Below, in pieces: positions 17,327-26,632 of a stretch of DNA of 64,000 nucleotides. This DNA is from Candidatus Latescibacterota bacterium. Its GTDB lineage: Bacteria; JAAXHH01. The notes under the pieces were generated by a model. It ran no database searches. It worked only from the letters and a program-made list of their open reading frames with translations, and was not told the origin of the DNA. Location: positions 1,447,330 through 1,511,329 of the forward strand of contig JAJEEG010000006.1 of assembly GCA_022821085.1 (NCBI GenBank), written 5' to 3'. The first letter of the stretch is position 1, and each line of letters starts with the position of its first letter. The position numbers were made by a program, and so were the translations under genes.

Positions 17327-17737
17327 ATGAGCAGAACGATCAGAACCATCCTGGCTGTGCTGGCGGGCATAGCCGTTGGAAGCGTCGTGAACATGGGGCT
17401 GATTCTGTTGAGTCCCATGGTCATACCGCCTCCTCCCGGCGTCGACGTGACCGATATGGAGTCGCTGGCAGCATCCATGCATCTGTTTCAGTTCAGGCAT
17501 TTTGTCTTTCCATTCCTGGCCCACGCGGGCGGTACACTGGTCGGTGCGTACACTGCGGTAATGGTCGCTTCCGGGCACCGAGTCACAACTTCCATGGCCG
17601 TCGGTGTTTTATTCCTCATTGGCGGCATCTCAAATGCCATCATGCTGCCCGCGCCCGGCTGGTACATCGGGGTGGACCTGATCGGCGCCTATATGCCCAT
17701 GGCATGGATCGGCGGCCGGTTGACGGGCAAGGCATAG
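17327..17737 (+). CDS. Small four-helix membrane protein, unknown
   Basis: 136-residue hydrophobic protein with about four membrane helices: TILAVLAGIAVGSVVNMGLI, a loop with PPPPGVDVTDMESLAASM, then FVFPFLAHAGGTLVGAYTAV, a TTSMAVGVLFLIGGISNAIM helix and a C-terminal DLIGAYMPMAWIGGRLTG. Two ATGs (17324, 17327) follow GAGGA; spacing favours 17327. I recall similar small membrane proteins in Bacteroidetes and related bacteria with no assigned role. It sits 57 bases after the acetyltransferase and 28 before an ankyrin gene, same strand. Confidence 0.75.
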   Translation: MSRTIRTILAVLAGIAVGSVVNMGLILLSPMVIPPPPGVDVTDMESLAASMHLFQFRHFVFPFLAHAGGTLVGAYTAVMVASGHRVTTSMAVGVLFLIGGISNAIMLPAPGWYIGVDLIGAYMPMAWIGGRLTGKA

Positions 17738-17765
17738 GCGCACCTGGCGTAACGGTTGATCACAT

Positions 17766-18647
17766 ATGGAATCCGGACCCGACAGTGCTTTCCTATCGAT
17801 GTTTGAACGCGGCGACCTGGCAGCCGCCAGGAGCTATGTCGGCGGCCACCCATCTATTGGCCAATACGACGGTTACGAAGCGCATCCGTTGCTGCGGGCG
17901 TTCGTACGCCGGAACCATGGACATTGCCATAAGCCGGCGCACCGTGCCATCGCCGATCTACTGATCCCCGATCGGGTCTGTTCTTTCCGGGATGCCGTGA
18001 TGTCGGACCGGATCGAAGACGTCCGCGCGCAACTGGTTGCCGACCCGAGGTTGGCTTGCGCCGAATTCACCGCAGGCCGCGGGATCGCCCAGGCGATCCA
18101 TCACTGGCGATCCATCGACGTCGGCAGGCTGTTGCTGGACAGTGGCGCAGATATAGATGCCCTGACCACCGTGGGTTGCGCGGGCGAAACGCCGCTCATG
18201 ATGCAACTGAGATTCGGTACCCTGGAAGGCGTGCGTTTTCTTCTTGAGCGGGGCGCGGACCCCAACCTGGGCGGGCTGAAGCATACGCCCAGCAGGTCGA
18301 TGGCAGAGGCCCTTGCACTGTTGCTTCAACACGGGTGGGACATCAACGAACAGGTGGGCTGCCGCACCCTGCTCCACCATGACGCCAATCACGGCCATGG
18401 CCGGAGGGTCCGTCTCCTGCTGGAGCACGGCGCCGACCCGGATGTCAGGGATGCCGAGGGACGAACGGCCCTGCACCTGGTGAGTGCGCGGGGCGTCGGC
18501 GGTGAGGCGATCCGGGCCCTGGTCAGCGCAGGTGCTCAAGTGAGCGCCCGAGATCAGGCGGGCAAGACCCCGTTAGATTATGCCGAGTCGGCAAGAAGCC
18601 AGGTAGCTACCCGTGCGCTTACGGCGCTTGGCGCTCAATTTGGTTAG
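17766..18647 (+). CDS. Ankyrin-repeat protein
   Basis: 293-residue ankyrin protein. The first 80 residues (FERGDLAAARSYVGGHPSIG, HKPAHRAIADLLIPDRVCSF) are atypical; clear units follow: VGRLLLDSGADIDALTTVG, ETPLMMQLRFGTLEGVRFLL, RTLLHHDANHGHGRRVRLLL, RTALHLVSARGVGGEAIRAL and GKTPLDYAESARSQVATRAL. No signal peptide. It is followed by a second ankyrin gene whose chosen start is 67 bases after this stop; the two may be an operon with the small membrane protein upstream. Partner unknown. Confidence 0.86.
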   Translation: MESGPDSAFLSMFERGDLAAARSYVGGHPSIGQYDGYEAHPLLRAFVRRNHGHCHKPAHRAIADLLIPDRVCSFRDAVMSDRIEDVRAQLVADPRLACAEFTAGRGIAQAIHHWRSIDVGRLLLDSGADIDALTTVGCAGETPLMMQLRFGTLEGVRFLLERGADPNLGGLKHTPSRSMAEALALLLQHGWDINEQVGCRTLLHHDANHGHGRRVRLLLEHGADPDVRDAEGRTALHLVSARGVGGEAIRALVSAGAQVSARDQAGKTPLDYAESARSQVATRALTALGAQFG

Positions 18648-18714
18648 CCGTACTTTTAACAATCAGTCAGCAGCCATAGAAGTGATGGATAAGACTTCAC
18701 ACCGGAGAGACGCA

Positions 18715-20415
18715 ATGTCCGGGAAACACGCATTGAGAATCGCAGGCAGGTATCCTGATCGGGCGGCACGGATGGCCTTCCCCGGCAAATTCCAGGGCCG
18801 TGTACACTTCAACGCATGCCGGACCGGGTTCATGATCTGCCCGGGTCTGGGTCCGGAATACGGCCGCCCTTGTTATGACGACCGTTGGGGGGACGAGTCC
18901 GACTGGATCGACGGCGAGGCCGCCTGGACCCTGTTCAGGGCCTCCGTGGCGGGAGATCTGGCGGCAATGGAGGCGCTCCTGGACGAAGACCCTCGCCTCG
19001 TGAACGCGCTGCACTGGTACACCCAGCCGGTACACCTGTCCGCCCGTCACGGACACGCCGAAGCGACGGAACTGCTGCTCGAGCGCGGCGCCGACCCGGG
19101 TCTCGTCATCTTCGATTCAACCTGGGCGAGTATCCTCGAAGAAACGCGAAAGCGTGGTTTTGAAGACGTTGCAGCAGTCATAGAGCGCACAATGAAGGCG
19201 CGGTTCGGCTACGATCCCGCGTTTGAAGCGATTGCCGCGCTAATAAAAGACGGCAGCGCCGACCGTGTGGAAACGGCGCTGAGAGACCGGCCTGATCTGG
19301 ATGGCCGGTCCGACGTAGCCGGGAACACCGGTCTTCACCTGGGCGTGCTGAACGGCCGGAAAGATTTGATCGAACTGTTTCTTGAACGCGGCGTACCTAT
19401 CGATACGCGACGGGCGGACGGCAAGTCGCCGCTGACGCTTTCCTTCGACACGGGCTTTGGACACGAGCCGCCGGACCCGCAACTGGGCATCACGGAATCC
19501 CTTCTCGAGAAAGGGGCGTATTACGCCATCACGGCGGCCAGTTACCTGGGCGACAGGGACCGGGTGCGTACGATACTGGAGAAGGATCCCGGCGCAACGG
19601 GCCGCGATGCCGCACTGAAGAGTCCGTTGGCCTATGCGTCCCGGGCCGGCCACGAAGAAATCGCCGCCCTGCTACTTGAAGCGGGAACCGATGGCCATGC
19701 CGTGGACGAGGCGCTATTCGAAGCCGTCTGGTATAAACATCCGGACGTGGTCGCCCTGTTGCTCAGGCATGGAGCCAACCCGAACGTGGAGCTGGATTCC
19801 TGCGGATGCGCCGCGGGCACCGACGATCCTGCGATCCGTGACCTGCTGGTACGTCACGGCGCCGTCTATCCGCCGTCCTGGCGATTAACGGAAGATGAAA
19901 TTCGGAGAATGGTGGACAGCAAGGCGACGAGAGTCCGCGATCCGTATCTCGTTGCGGAAGTGCTGGGGACGGAAGACAAAGAACTGATCGATAGGCTTCT
20001 GGCCGATGATCCCGATGCGCCTGGCCGCCTGGAAGCACTGCAGTACCTGCCGGGTTGGGGCGACCACGGCGCAATCACGCGTAAGCTCGTCGCCGCGGGC
20101 CTCGACCCGAACCGCCGTACCTTCGAGGGGCAGACCTATCTCCATGCGTGCGCCAGACACGGCTGGGAGGCAAACGCGCGGTCCTTCATAGAACGCGGCG
20201 CCCAGGTGAACGCGCTGGACGAGAAAGACGGACAGACGCCGCTGGCGGTTGCTGTTAATAACGGCCGGATCGGCATGGTCCGGCTTCTGCTGAAACAAGG
20301 TGCAGATCCCGAACTGGCGGACTGGCCGTGGACCCGGCCGCTCACGATCGCGGAGGAGGCGGGTGACACGGCCACAGCCGAGGTGATACGACGGCACGGA
20401 CGCAACGGAACTTAG
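18715..20415 (+). CDS. Large ankyrin-repeat protein
   Basis: 566-residue ankyrin protein. The frame is open to 18613, overlapping the previous gene; I chose the ATG at 18715, seven bases after GGAG. The first 80 residues contain a Cys/His-poor preamble without repeats (GRVHFNACRTGFMICPGLGP). Units then include WTLFRASVAGDLAAMEALLD, GNTGLHLGVLNGRKDLIELF, KSPLAYASRAGHEEIAALLL, QTYLHACARHGWEANARSFI and QTPLAVAVNNGRIGMVRLLL. No enzyme domain is visible. It ends ten bases before the convergent nucleotidyltransferase gene. Confidence 0.86.
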   Translation: MSGKHALRIAGRYPDRAARMAFPGKFQGRVHFNACRTGFMICPGLGPEYGRPCYDDRWGDESDWIDGEAAWTLFRASVAGDLAAMEALLDEDPRLVNALHWYTQPVHLSARHGHAEATELLLERGADPGLVIFDSTWASILEETRKRGFEDVAAVIERTMKARFGYDPAFEAIAALIKDGSADRVETALRDRPDLDGRSDVAGNTGLHLGVLNGRKDLIELFLERGVPIDTRRADGKSPLTLSFDTGFGHEPPDPQLGITESLLEKGAYYAITAASYLGDRDRVRTILEKDPGATGRDAALKSPLAYASRAGHEEIAALLLEAGTDGHAVDEALFEAVWYKHPDVVALLLRHGANPNVELDSCGCAAGTDDPAIRDLLVRHGAVYPPSWRLTEDEIRRMVDSKATRVRDPYLVAEVLGTEDKELIDRLLADDPDAPGRLEALQYLPGWGDHGAITRKLVAAGLDPNRRTFEGQTYLHACARHGWEANARSFIERGAQVNALDEKDGQTPLAVAVNNGRIGMVRLLLKQGADPELADWPWTRPLTIAEEAGDTATAEVIRRHGRNGT

Positions 20416-20424
20416 AACGCGTTC

Positions 20425-21279
20425 TTAAATACCGGAAGAAAGGAAGTCTCTCCAAACCGCACGGACCGTCCTCTCCAGTTCCGCCGGATAGTCGAACGGA
20501 TACCGTTTCGCTAAATCGCGGCCCACCCGTGATATCTCATCCCTGTGCAGTTCGATAAGCTGCAGCAGTTCCGAACGGGTACGCCCGGGCGCCCCCATGA
20601 TCTCCAACATGTGCTCTCTGGACTCGATTGACGAGCGGACCTGGGCTGACAAGGTATGGATGGACGGTTGCCGGTCATCCGTGTCATAGTCACCCGCATG
20701 GAAGGACCAAAGACGAAGCAGCAACGTCCGTTCTACTTGCAAGCCCACGATTACCAGTGGATCCAGGCCACGATGCAGCACCTTGCGATGCTTGTGGCTG
20801 TTCATCCAGAATCCGACGATCTCCTTGCGGAGCTTATGTGCATCCGGTGGCGGTCGATGGGTGGGAATAGACGAGCCGCTGGACTTCCGCAGAACATCCG
20901 CCAGTTTCGGATCGCGACATCCGAGTATCCTGATGGGTTCATCCACCGAGATAATCTGAACATCCTGAACCCAGAGATCGTACAGATCTCCGGTATCGAG
21001 GATCAGGTGATGCAGGATGCCGCATCCGGTGAAAGGAGACCGCGTATGCGCGACGCACCGGCCTTCGAACAGAACAGGCAAATCGAGATCTGTCCAATCA
21101 TCCACATGGGTTGAAAGCACCGCTATGCGAAGGTCCACGTCGCTGTAGAGATCCGCGTTTACCTGTCCGAAACTGCCGCCAATCCAAACAGCCTGTACTT
21201 CTGCTCTCGACCATAGTCTCGAAACGATGCGCTTCAGCACCTCGACTTGCGGAAGATCCGGGAGTGCTTCAAACTCCAT
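20425..21279 (-). CDS. Nucleotidyltransferase-fold protein
   Basis: 284-residue protein with a pol-beta-type nucleotidyltransferase signature near the N terminus: AVWIGGSFGQVNADLYSDVD, matching GG-S/F-G-x-n-D-x-D with the two catalytic Asp. This is the pattern of aminoglycoside adenylyltransferases and related stand-alone enzymes. The rest is alpha-helical (KLRKEIVGFWMNSHKHRKVL, QVERTLLLRLWSFHAGDYDT), as in the C-terminal substrate domain of that group. The ATG at 21279 follows AAGGA by about ten bases. Substrate and antibiotic relevance are not established. It borders the AT-rich island on its upstream side. Confidence 0.75.
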   Translation of the reverse strand: MEFEALPDLPQVEVLKRIVSRLWSRAEVQAVWIGGSFGQVNADLYSDVDLRIAVLSTHVDDWTDLDLPVLFEGRCVAHTRSPFTGCGILHHLILDTGDLYDLWVQDVQIISVDEPIRILGCRDPKLADVLRKSSGSSIPTHRPPPDAHKLRKEIVGFWMNSHKHRKVLHRGLDPLVIVGLQVERTLLLRLWSFHAGDYDTDDRQPSIHTLSAQVRSSIESREHMLEIMGAPGRTRSELLQLIELHRDEISRVGRDLAKRYPFDYPAELERTVRAVWRDFLSSGI

Positions 21280-21465
21280 GTTCGAGCCATCCTTGCGACC
21301 GACAGACCGATCGGGTGATCCCCCAAAAACGGGTACGGACGGACGCATTGGTCTAATGGAATTGGTTTACGCGATATTTACCAAATACATGTTTATTTTA
21401 GCTCCTAAATCCTAACAATTATAAATAGTTAAACAACAATAACGGATAGGTAAAAAGAGAAAATA

Positions 21466-22408
21466 ATGGATCAGAAGGAACCCGGCAAGGCATACCGCAA
21501 GGGGTTGTTCGTAATCAACATCACAAGGATGTTTCTGGAGTAGGAAACCGTCCGCAAGTCGTTCGAGGATCAATGCTGGTCCAAAGATCTGGCGTGTCCA
21601 AAGTTCAACACCTTCAACGTCTGGTCGGGAATCAAGTACAAGACGATGACGAACCATTGCCTAGAGCGCTAAAGCCGCCCGTTTTCAGCATCCGTCAGGG
21701 TACCGTCATGGAATGATCCAATTTGTCCTTGCAGATATGGGCTATCGGTATATACTTGGTCACTATCGGCATTAGAAGCACGTCTTCGATGAAACTGCAC
21801 CGAAATCTGGCCGTCACGTACAAATCGGCGTGGCACTTGGCACATAGGTTGTGCAACGCGTTCTAGACCGAAACACCGGGTTTTTTGGGGTCGGTCGAAG
21901 AAGATAAGGTGTTTTTCGGCGGGATCGAAAGCAACAAGCATGCTTCAAAGAAGACGAATCTAGGTGGCGGCACAACCGGCAAGATCGCCATCGTCGGCAT
22001 GAGGTATCATGACACCGGACGAAACATGCCGAGGTAACATCCTCAAAGGTTAGAGAATCCCTGCAAGGCTTTGTGAACAAGCACACAGCAAATGGCGTGG
22101 CCGTGTATACGGATGTCCACAAAACCTACTCCAACACGCAGGGAGTGAAACACGAAACAGTAAAGCACAGTGTCGGTGAGTATGTGAACGACCAGGCGAC
22201 TACGAACGGCGAGAAGTCGTTTCGGGCACTGGTGAAGTGCGGGTATAACGGCGTATATCATCATTAGTTGGAGAAGCATATGCACCGGTGTGTTGATGAG
22301 TACGAGGATCGTTACGATGCCCGGTCGCTGGATACCATCGACCAAATGCGTTTGGTCGTCATAGTCATGTCGGGCAAACGGCTCAAGTTCGAAGACTTGG
22401 CTGCCTAA
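21466..22408 (+). pseudogene. Decayed IS1595-family transposase
   Basis: No open frame longer than about 60 codons remains, yet the whole length translates into IS1595-type transposase pieces: MDQKEPGKAYRKGLFVINIT at the start, then CPKFNTFNVWSGIKYKTMTN (zinc-ribbon region, lost Cys), VFSIRQGTVME, MKLHRNLAVTYKSAWHLAHR, KIAIVGMRYHDTG, ANGVAVYTDVHKTYSN, ETVKHSVGEYVNDQATTNGE and a C-terminal DTIDQMRLVVIVMSGKRLKF. In-frame stops occur at 21541, after TVME, after the AHR helix, and at 22265-22267, with frameshifts between. The DDE-type residues can no longer work together. I could not see terminal inverted repeats. Confidence 0.85.
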
Positions 22409-22420
22409 CGGATCACCAAT

Positions 22421-24760
22421 ATGCCAAACGAAAGAAAGACTGAGGCAATTGTAAGGTCATTGTTGGAGGGCAACGGTTACTCAGGTAATTCTAATGTTGT
22501 AATCGAAGAACAGTCCTCTGACAATCCCAAGATTGACAAATTGCTTAAACAGGCATCAAAACAAGGGATAGGGCAGGGTTACCCTGAGTTCATCATTTCA
22601 TTCAAAGATCGCCCTGACGACATCATCGTAATCGAATGCAAGGCGGATGTAACGAGACATGAAAGCCCAGATAGAACAAACTATAAAGAATACGCTGTAG
22701 ATGGGGTCTTGCTTTATGCTTCCTTCTTGAAAGACGTTTTCAATACCGTCGCGATTGCTGTTAGTGGTGAGACAGAGAGAGAAGTCAAAATAGCTCACTT
22801 CCTTTGGTTGCGAGGGAACATTACGTACAAGGCGATTAATGACAAACACCTGTTGGACTACATGTCATTGATTGATGTAGTGACTAAGCAATCGAAACCC
22901 ATCAAGGACGAAGAGCTTGTAAAGAAGGCAATTGAATACAACAAAGTACTCCATTCCCATTCTATTCCTGAAGCAGAACGATGTACGTTGATTAGTGCGA
23001 TTCTGGTGGCATTGCAAGACAATGCGTTTGTCAGCAGTTATAAAAGCCATCACACGAATCAGGGAAGTGAAGACTACAATCCCAACGCATCGTTGGTAAC
23101 ATCGCTTCTCAACTCGTGCGAAAATGTACTCCAACGAAGCGGCCTGTCATCGGTGAAACGAAATGTTATCATTGGAGAATACGGTAAGATTCGCCAGGTA
23201 CATGTGTTCAATTCGCCGGGAAATACCATTTTAAGGGACTTGATCGATGATCTGAATGACAGTGTTGTCCCTTATGTAAGTAACGAGATTTTTGACGTTC
23301 TGGGGAAGTTCTACACGCAATTCATAAGGTATGCTGGTAGTGATAAAAAGACCGGGCTTGTATTGACGCCCACACATATTACGGACTTGTTCTGCGATAT
23401 CTCCGAAGTTACAGAACAGGATGTTGTTTTGGATCCATGCTGTGGCACCGGGGGGTTTCTAGTATCGGCAATGAAGTACATGCTGGCAAGAGTCGGGAGT
23501 AAATCGGAGACCACCAACACGATAAAAGGCGAGCACCTCATCGGCATAGAAAAACGAGCCGACATGTTTTCACACGTATGTTCTAACATGATGATGAGGG
23601 GTGATGGAAAAAGTCATATTTACTATGACGACTGTTTTGATGAGGAAATGAAATCGACCGTAGCCTCCAAGAAACCCACCAAGACGTTTCTTAATCCTCC
23701 GTATGATATCGGTGAGGCCGGACAGTTACGATTCATAGAAAACGCGATAGACTGTATGCAAGCTGGGGGGATGTTGGTAGCTATTTGCCAAATGTCAACC
23801 GTGGTATCGGGGGCCCGGGAGGCCATAGAGGTACGCAACCGGTTGATAGAGAAAAACACGTTGGTAGGTGTCATGAGCATGCCGGATGCGTTGTTCCATC
23901 CGATAGGGGTAATTACATGTATTATAATTATCCGAGTAGGCGTTCCTCATGCCGAGAACACGGATACGTTCTTTGGATATTTTAAGGATGATGGATTTTT
24001 GAAAATCAAGAACATGGGACGCATTGACGTCAACGACCGATGGAATGTAATCCGGTCAACGTGGCTAGATGCCTATGTCAACAAAAGAAACATACCGGGT
24101 TTAAGTGTATTGAAGAAGGTAAGGGCAGAAGATGAATGGTGTGCAGAAGCCTATATGAGAACAGATTTTAAGTCCTTCGTCCCAGAGGACTTTGAAGAAA
24201 GTGTTAGATCGTTCGTAGGTTTTCAGTTTAAGGTGGGCAATATATCTGGCATTAAACAGGGCACTCTCTTACACCAACATCAGGGGTTGTTCGACGTAGA
24301 ATGGCGATACTTTAATTACAGTGACCTTTTTACCAATATTCAGCGAGGACGAAGATTGATTGAGAACGACCGAGAAGATGGGGATGTTCTATACTTCTCC
24401 GCGTCAGAAGAAAACAACGGATGTACGGATCGCATTGCCAATCCGTTGTTTGTCGCGGCGGATTCGATCATATACACGACATTCGGCGATGCCTACTATG
24501 TCAGTGGCGAGTTTACCGCAAGCGATGAAGTTACCATCTTTGGCCATGGGGAATTGAACATAATGAACGGAGTTTTTATCGCCACAGTCATGTCGAAGAA
24601 CAAGTACAAGTATTCTTTCGGACGAAAGGCATTTCGAAACAAATTCATGTTTGACCTTATTCCTCTTCCAGTTGATAACGACCTAAATCCAAACTGGAAG
24701 TTTATGGAAAACTACATCCGGTCCCTACCTTACAGCATCAATCTATGCTCATCCAAATAA
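22421..24760 (+). CDS. Single-chain restriction-modification enzyme (Type IIG/I-like, N6-adenine methylase)
   Basis: 779-residue protein fusing three functions. An N-terminal PD-(D/E)xK-like nuclease is suggested by PEF (residues 55-57) and VIECKAD (E72, K74). A gamma-class adenine methylase follows: motif I DPCCGTGGF (338-346) and motif IV NPPY (425-428), preceded by the HsdM-like helical region with GKFYTQFIRYAG. A C-terminal HsdS-like target-recognition domain occupies about residues 600-770 (FNYSDLFTNIQRGRRLI, KYSFGRKAFRNKFMFDLIPL). Such proteins cut and methylate with one specificity. Its base composition is far more AT-rich than the flanks, pointing to transfer. It starts 13 bases after the decayed transposase. 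Confidence 0.88.
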   Translation: MPNERKTEAIVRSLLEGNGYSGNSNVVIEEQSSDNPKIDKLLKQASKQGIGQGYPEFIISFKDRPDDIIVIECKADVTRHESPDRTNYKEYAVDGVLLYASFLKDVFNTVAIAVSGETEREVKIAHFLWLRGNITYKAINDKHLLDYMSLIDVVTKQSKPIKDEELVKKAIEYNKVLHSHSIPEAERCTLISAILVALQDNAFVSSYKSHHTNQGSEDYNPNASLVTSLLNSCENVLQRSGLSSVKRNVIIGEYGKIRQVHVFNSPGNTILRDLIDDLNDSVVPYVSNEIFDVLGKFYTQFIRYAGSDKKTGLVLTPTHITDLFCDISEVTEQDVVLDPCCGTGGFLVSAMKYMLARVGSKSETTNTIKGEHLIGIEKRADMFSHVCSNMMMRGDGKSHIYYDDCFDEEMKSTVASKKPTKTFLNPPYDIGEAGQLRFIENAIDCMQAGGMLVAICQMSTVVSGAREAIEVRNRLIEKNTLVGVMSMPDALFHPIGVITCIIIIRVGVPHAENTDTFFGYFKDDGFLKIKNMGRIDVNDRWNVIRSTWLDAYVNKRNIPGLSVLKKVRAEDEWCAEAYMRTDFKSFVPEDFEESVRSFVGFQFKVGNISGIKQGTLLHQHQGLFDVEWRYFNYSDLFTNIQRGRRLIENDREDGDVLYFSASEENNGCTDRIANPLFVAADSIIYTTFGDAYYVSGEFTASDEVTIFGHGELNIMNGVFIATVMSKNKYKYSFGRKAFRNKFMFDLIPLPVDNDLNPNWKFMENYIRSLPYSINLCSSK

Positions 24761-24774
24761 GACAAGATACCGTC

Positions 24775-24941
24775 ATGCCGAAGCGAAAAGCCAGCCCGCG
24801 ACTTGTTCCCCAGTCCGTCTGAAGCCCAACCGTTACCAACCCACGAAGGCGGAACTGGAAGAGGATTTCCGCATCCCCACCCCACCTAAACGTCTTGCCA
24901 AAGCGGTCGTTCGTACGGTCAAGATCGAACACAAAGATTGA
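24775..24941 (+). pseudogene. Frameshifted small conserved protein remnant
   Basis: ATG at 24775 gives MPKRKASPRLVPQSV then TGA, but from about 24820 another frame continues as KPNRYQPTKAELEEDFRIPT and RLAKAVVRTVKIEHKD to a TGA at 24939-24941. Joined, these make a lysine-rich protein of about 55 residues resembling short proteins of the form KADLEED...A..VVRPV that I recall beside transposases and restriction genes. The frameshift makes it a likely pseudogene. Function unknown. Confidence 0.45.
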
Positions 24942-25263
24942 GACCTATTGTAACTTTCGTATGTAATTCCCAATGGAATCGCCAGGGCGTTTATCCCGAA
25001 AGATACATCTACCATAGTTGGTTTAAATGACGCATTCCATGAATAGCAAATTAAAACTCTAGTGTGTCGCTCCCCCGGATCACCATTCCTCCGATTACCC
25101 TTGACCCCGGCACCGTCAGGCCTTACCATTGAGCTTGGTGCGGGACAGGCCGCCTCCGGTCCGTGGACAGGGTAGAAGCCCACCTGTTGGTCAGCCATCA
25201 TAAAGCTGTACTTCCTTCAGCCCGATCATACGGACGCCGGGCAGCCAGTCAAGGAGGTCAGCC
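24942..25263. other. Gene-free stretch at the right edge of the AT-rich island
   Basis: I see no convincing gene. Composition shifts from AT-rich to GC-rich at about 25060. A minus-strand frame (25201-24833) crosses the boundary and the remnant gene and has no recognisable content. The last bases carry AAGGAGG, the ribosome site of the ankyrin gene at 25264. This may be the island junction. Confidence 0.5.
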
Positions 25264-26505
25264 ATGTCGGAATCCACCGTAGTACAACTCCCTGATCAAC
25301 CCGATCTGCGACACCTGAAAGACCAGGCGAAAGACCTGGTGCGGGACGGATCCTGCCCGACGCTGGCCGATGCGCTGTTCAACGTCGCGCGCCGGTACGG
25401 TTTCCCCAGTTGGCCGAAGTTGAAGGCCTACGTAGGGTCCGTCGGGTCCATGGGGGAGCTCGAACAGGCCATCCTCGAAGACGACGCCGGCAGGGTAAGT
25501 GGCCTGCTGGCCGATGATCCCGGCCTGGTACACCGTGAGGGGCACTGGACCAGGCGTCGCCGGCACAATGGGTACCGCCCGCTCGCCTATGCCGCGTTTT
25601 TCGGAAAGTCGAAGGTCATGGAAGTCCTGATCGCCGCCGGCGCGGATATACATGAAGGGGGCGAAAGGGCATTGCGGGCCGCGGCGTATTTTGACAAGAA
25701 CATGGGCGCCGTCGAACTGCTGCTCAGCCACGGCGCCGATCCGAATGCGACGACGATATCGCCCACCGGCCGACCTTACAGAGTAATCGACTATCCCTGC
25801 ATGACCCTGGCGTTCGGGATATTGCGACATCTCCTGTCGCATGGCGGCAGCCTGCTGCCGGAAAACGTGGGTATGATCCTGGCGACTAACGACCGAAGGC
25901 CCCAGGATAAGGCCGAGTGTCTACGCGTCATGGCGGTAGCGGGGTTCGAGTTGCCGGACATGCCGCCCATGGCCCTGCACCAGAGGGATACCCGGCTCCT
26001 GGAAGCCCACCTGCGCAGGGATCCCCTGATGACGTCGCGCCTGTTCTCGGAAAGGGACGTGTTCCCGTCCGGATTCGGCATAGAACTCCCTTCTCCTTAC
26101 GCCTGCGTGACCCCCCTGTCCGGCGGGGTGACCCTGCTTCACATGGCCGTCGAATTCTGCGACGTCGAGTTGGCCCGGTGGCTCCTCGAACGCGGCGCCG
26201 ACGTCAATGCCCCCGCGGGCACGGACCGGGACGGGTTCGGCGGCTGGACGCCCCTGTTTCATGCCATGGCCACGCTGCACGTACCGCGCCGTTTCCCCGA
26301 AATGGCAGAACTGCTTCTGGAACGCGGCGCCGACCCGGCGGTCAGGGCCTCCATAAGAAAGCCGGTCGCGGACGGCGGAGAGACGACCTGGAAAGACGTA
26401 ACGCCCGCGGATTACGCCCGGCAGTTCATTGAACCGGATCTTGTTAATCACGACGCGTTGCAGCGGGTATCGCAGGCAGTCGAGGCCGGTGACAGGGCCG
26501 ATTGA
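25264..26505 (+). CDS. Ankyrin-repeat protein with N-terminal QAK/GFPSW module
   Basis: 413-residue protein. The first 55 residues form a helical module (LPDQPDLRHLKDQAKDLV, ARRYGFPSWPKLKAYV) shared with the proteins at 26633 and 30535; this module is known at the N terminus of many bacterial ankyrin proteins, function unassigned. Ankyrin units follow: YRPLAYAAFFGKSKVMEVLI, GAVELLLSHGADPNATTIS, GVTLLHMAVEFCDVELARWL and MAELLLERGADPAVRAS. The ATG at 25264 has a strong AAGGAGG. The gene is back at the high GC of the chromosome, just right of the island. Confidence 0.88.
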   Translation: MSESTVVQLPDQPDLRHLKDQAKDLVRDGSCPTLADALFNVARRYGFPSWPKLKAYVGSVGSMGELEQAILEDDAGRVSGLLADDPGLVHREGHWTRRRRHNGYRPLAYAAFFGKSKVMEVLIAAGADIHEGGERALRAAAYFDKNMGAVELLLSHGADPNATTISPTGRPYRVIDYPCMTLAFGILRHLLSHGGSLLPENVGMILATNDRRPQDKAECLRVMAVAGFELPDMPPMALHQRDTRLLEAHLRRDPLMTSRLFSERDVFPSGFGIELPSPYACVTPLSGGVTLLHMAVEFCDVELARWLLERGADVNAPAGTDRDGFGGWTPLFHAMATLHVPRRFPEMAELLLERGADPAVRASIRKPVADGGETTWKDVTPADYARQFIEPDLVNHDALQRVSQAVEAGDRAD

Positions 26506-26632
26506 CGGGGGGACGATTGACGGGGCCGATTGACGTAGACGGCCCGTTTCCTGATTCAAACTCACGAAAGCTAACGATCCAGTGTCGATCAACATCGGAT
26601 ATGCCGCGGGTTCATTAGCACATAACGAGCAC

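Noticed and set aside
24833-25201. 122-codon minus-strand open frame near the island edge
   Set aside because: It crosses the composition boundary and the remnant gene in antisense and has no recognisable content or ribosome site.
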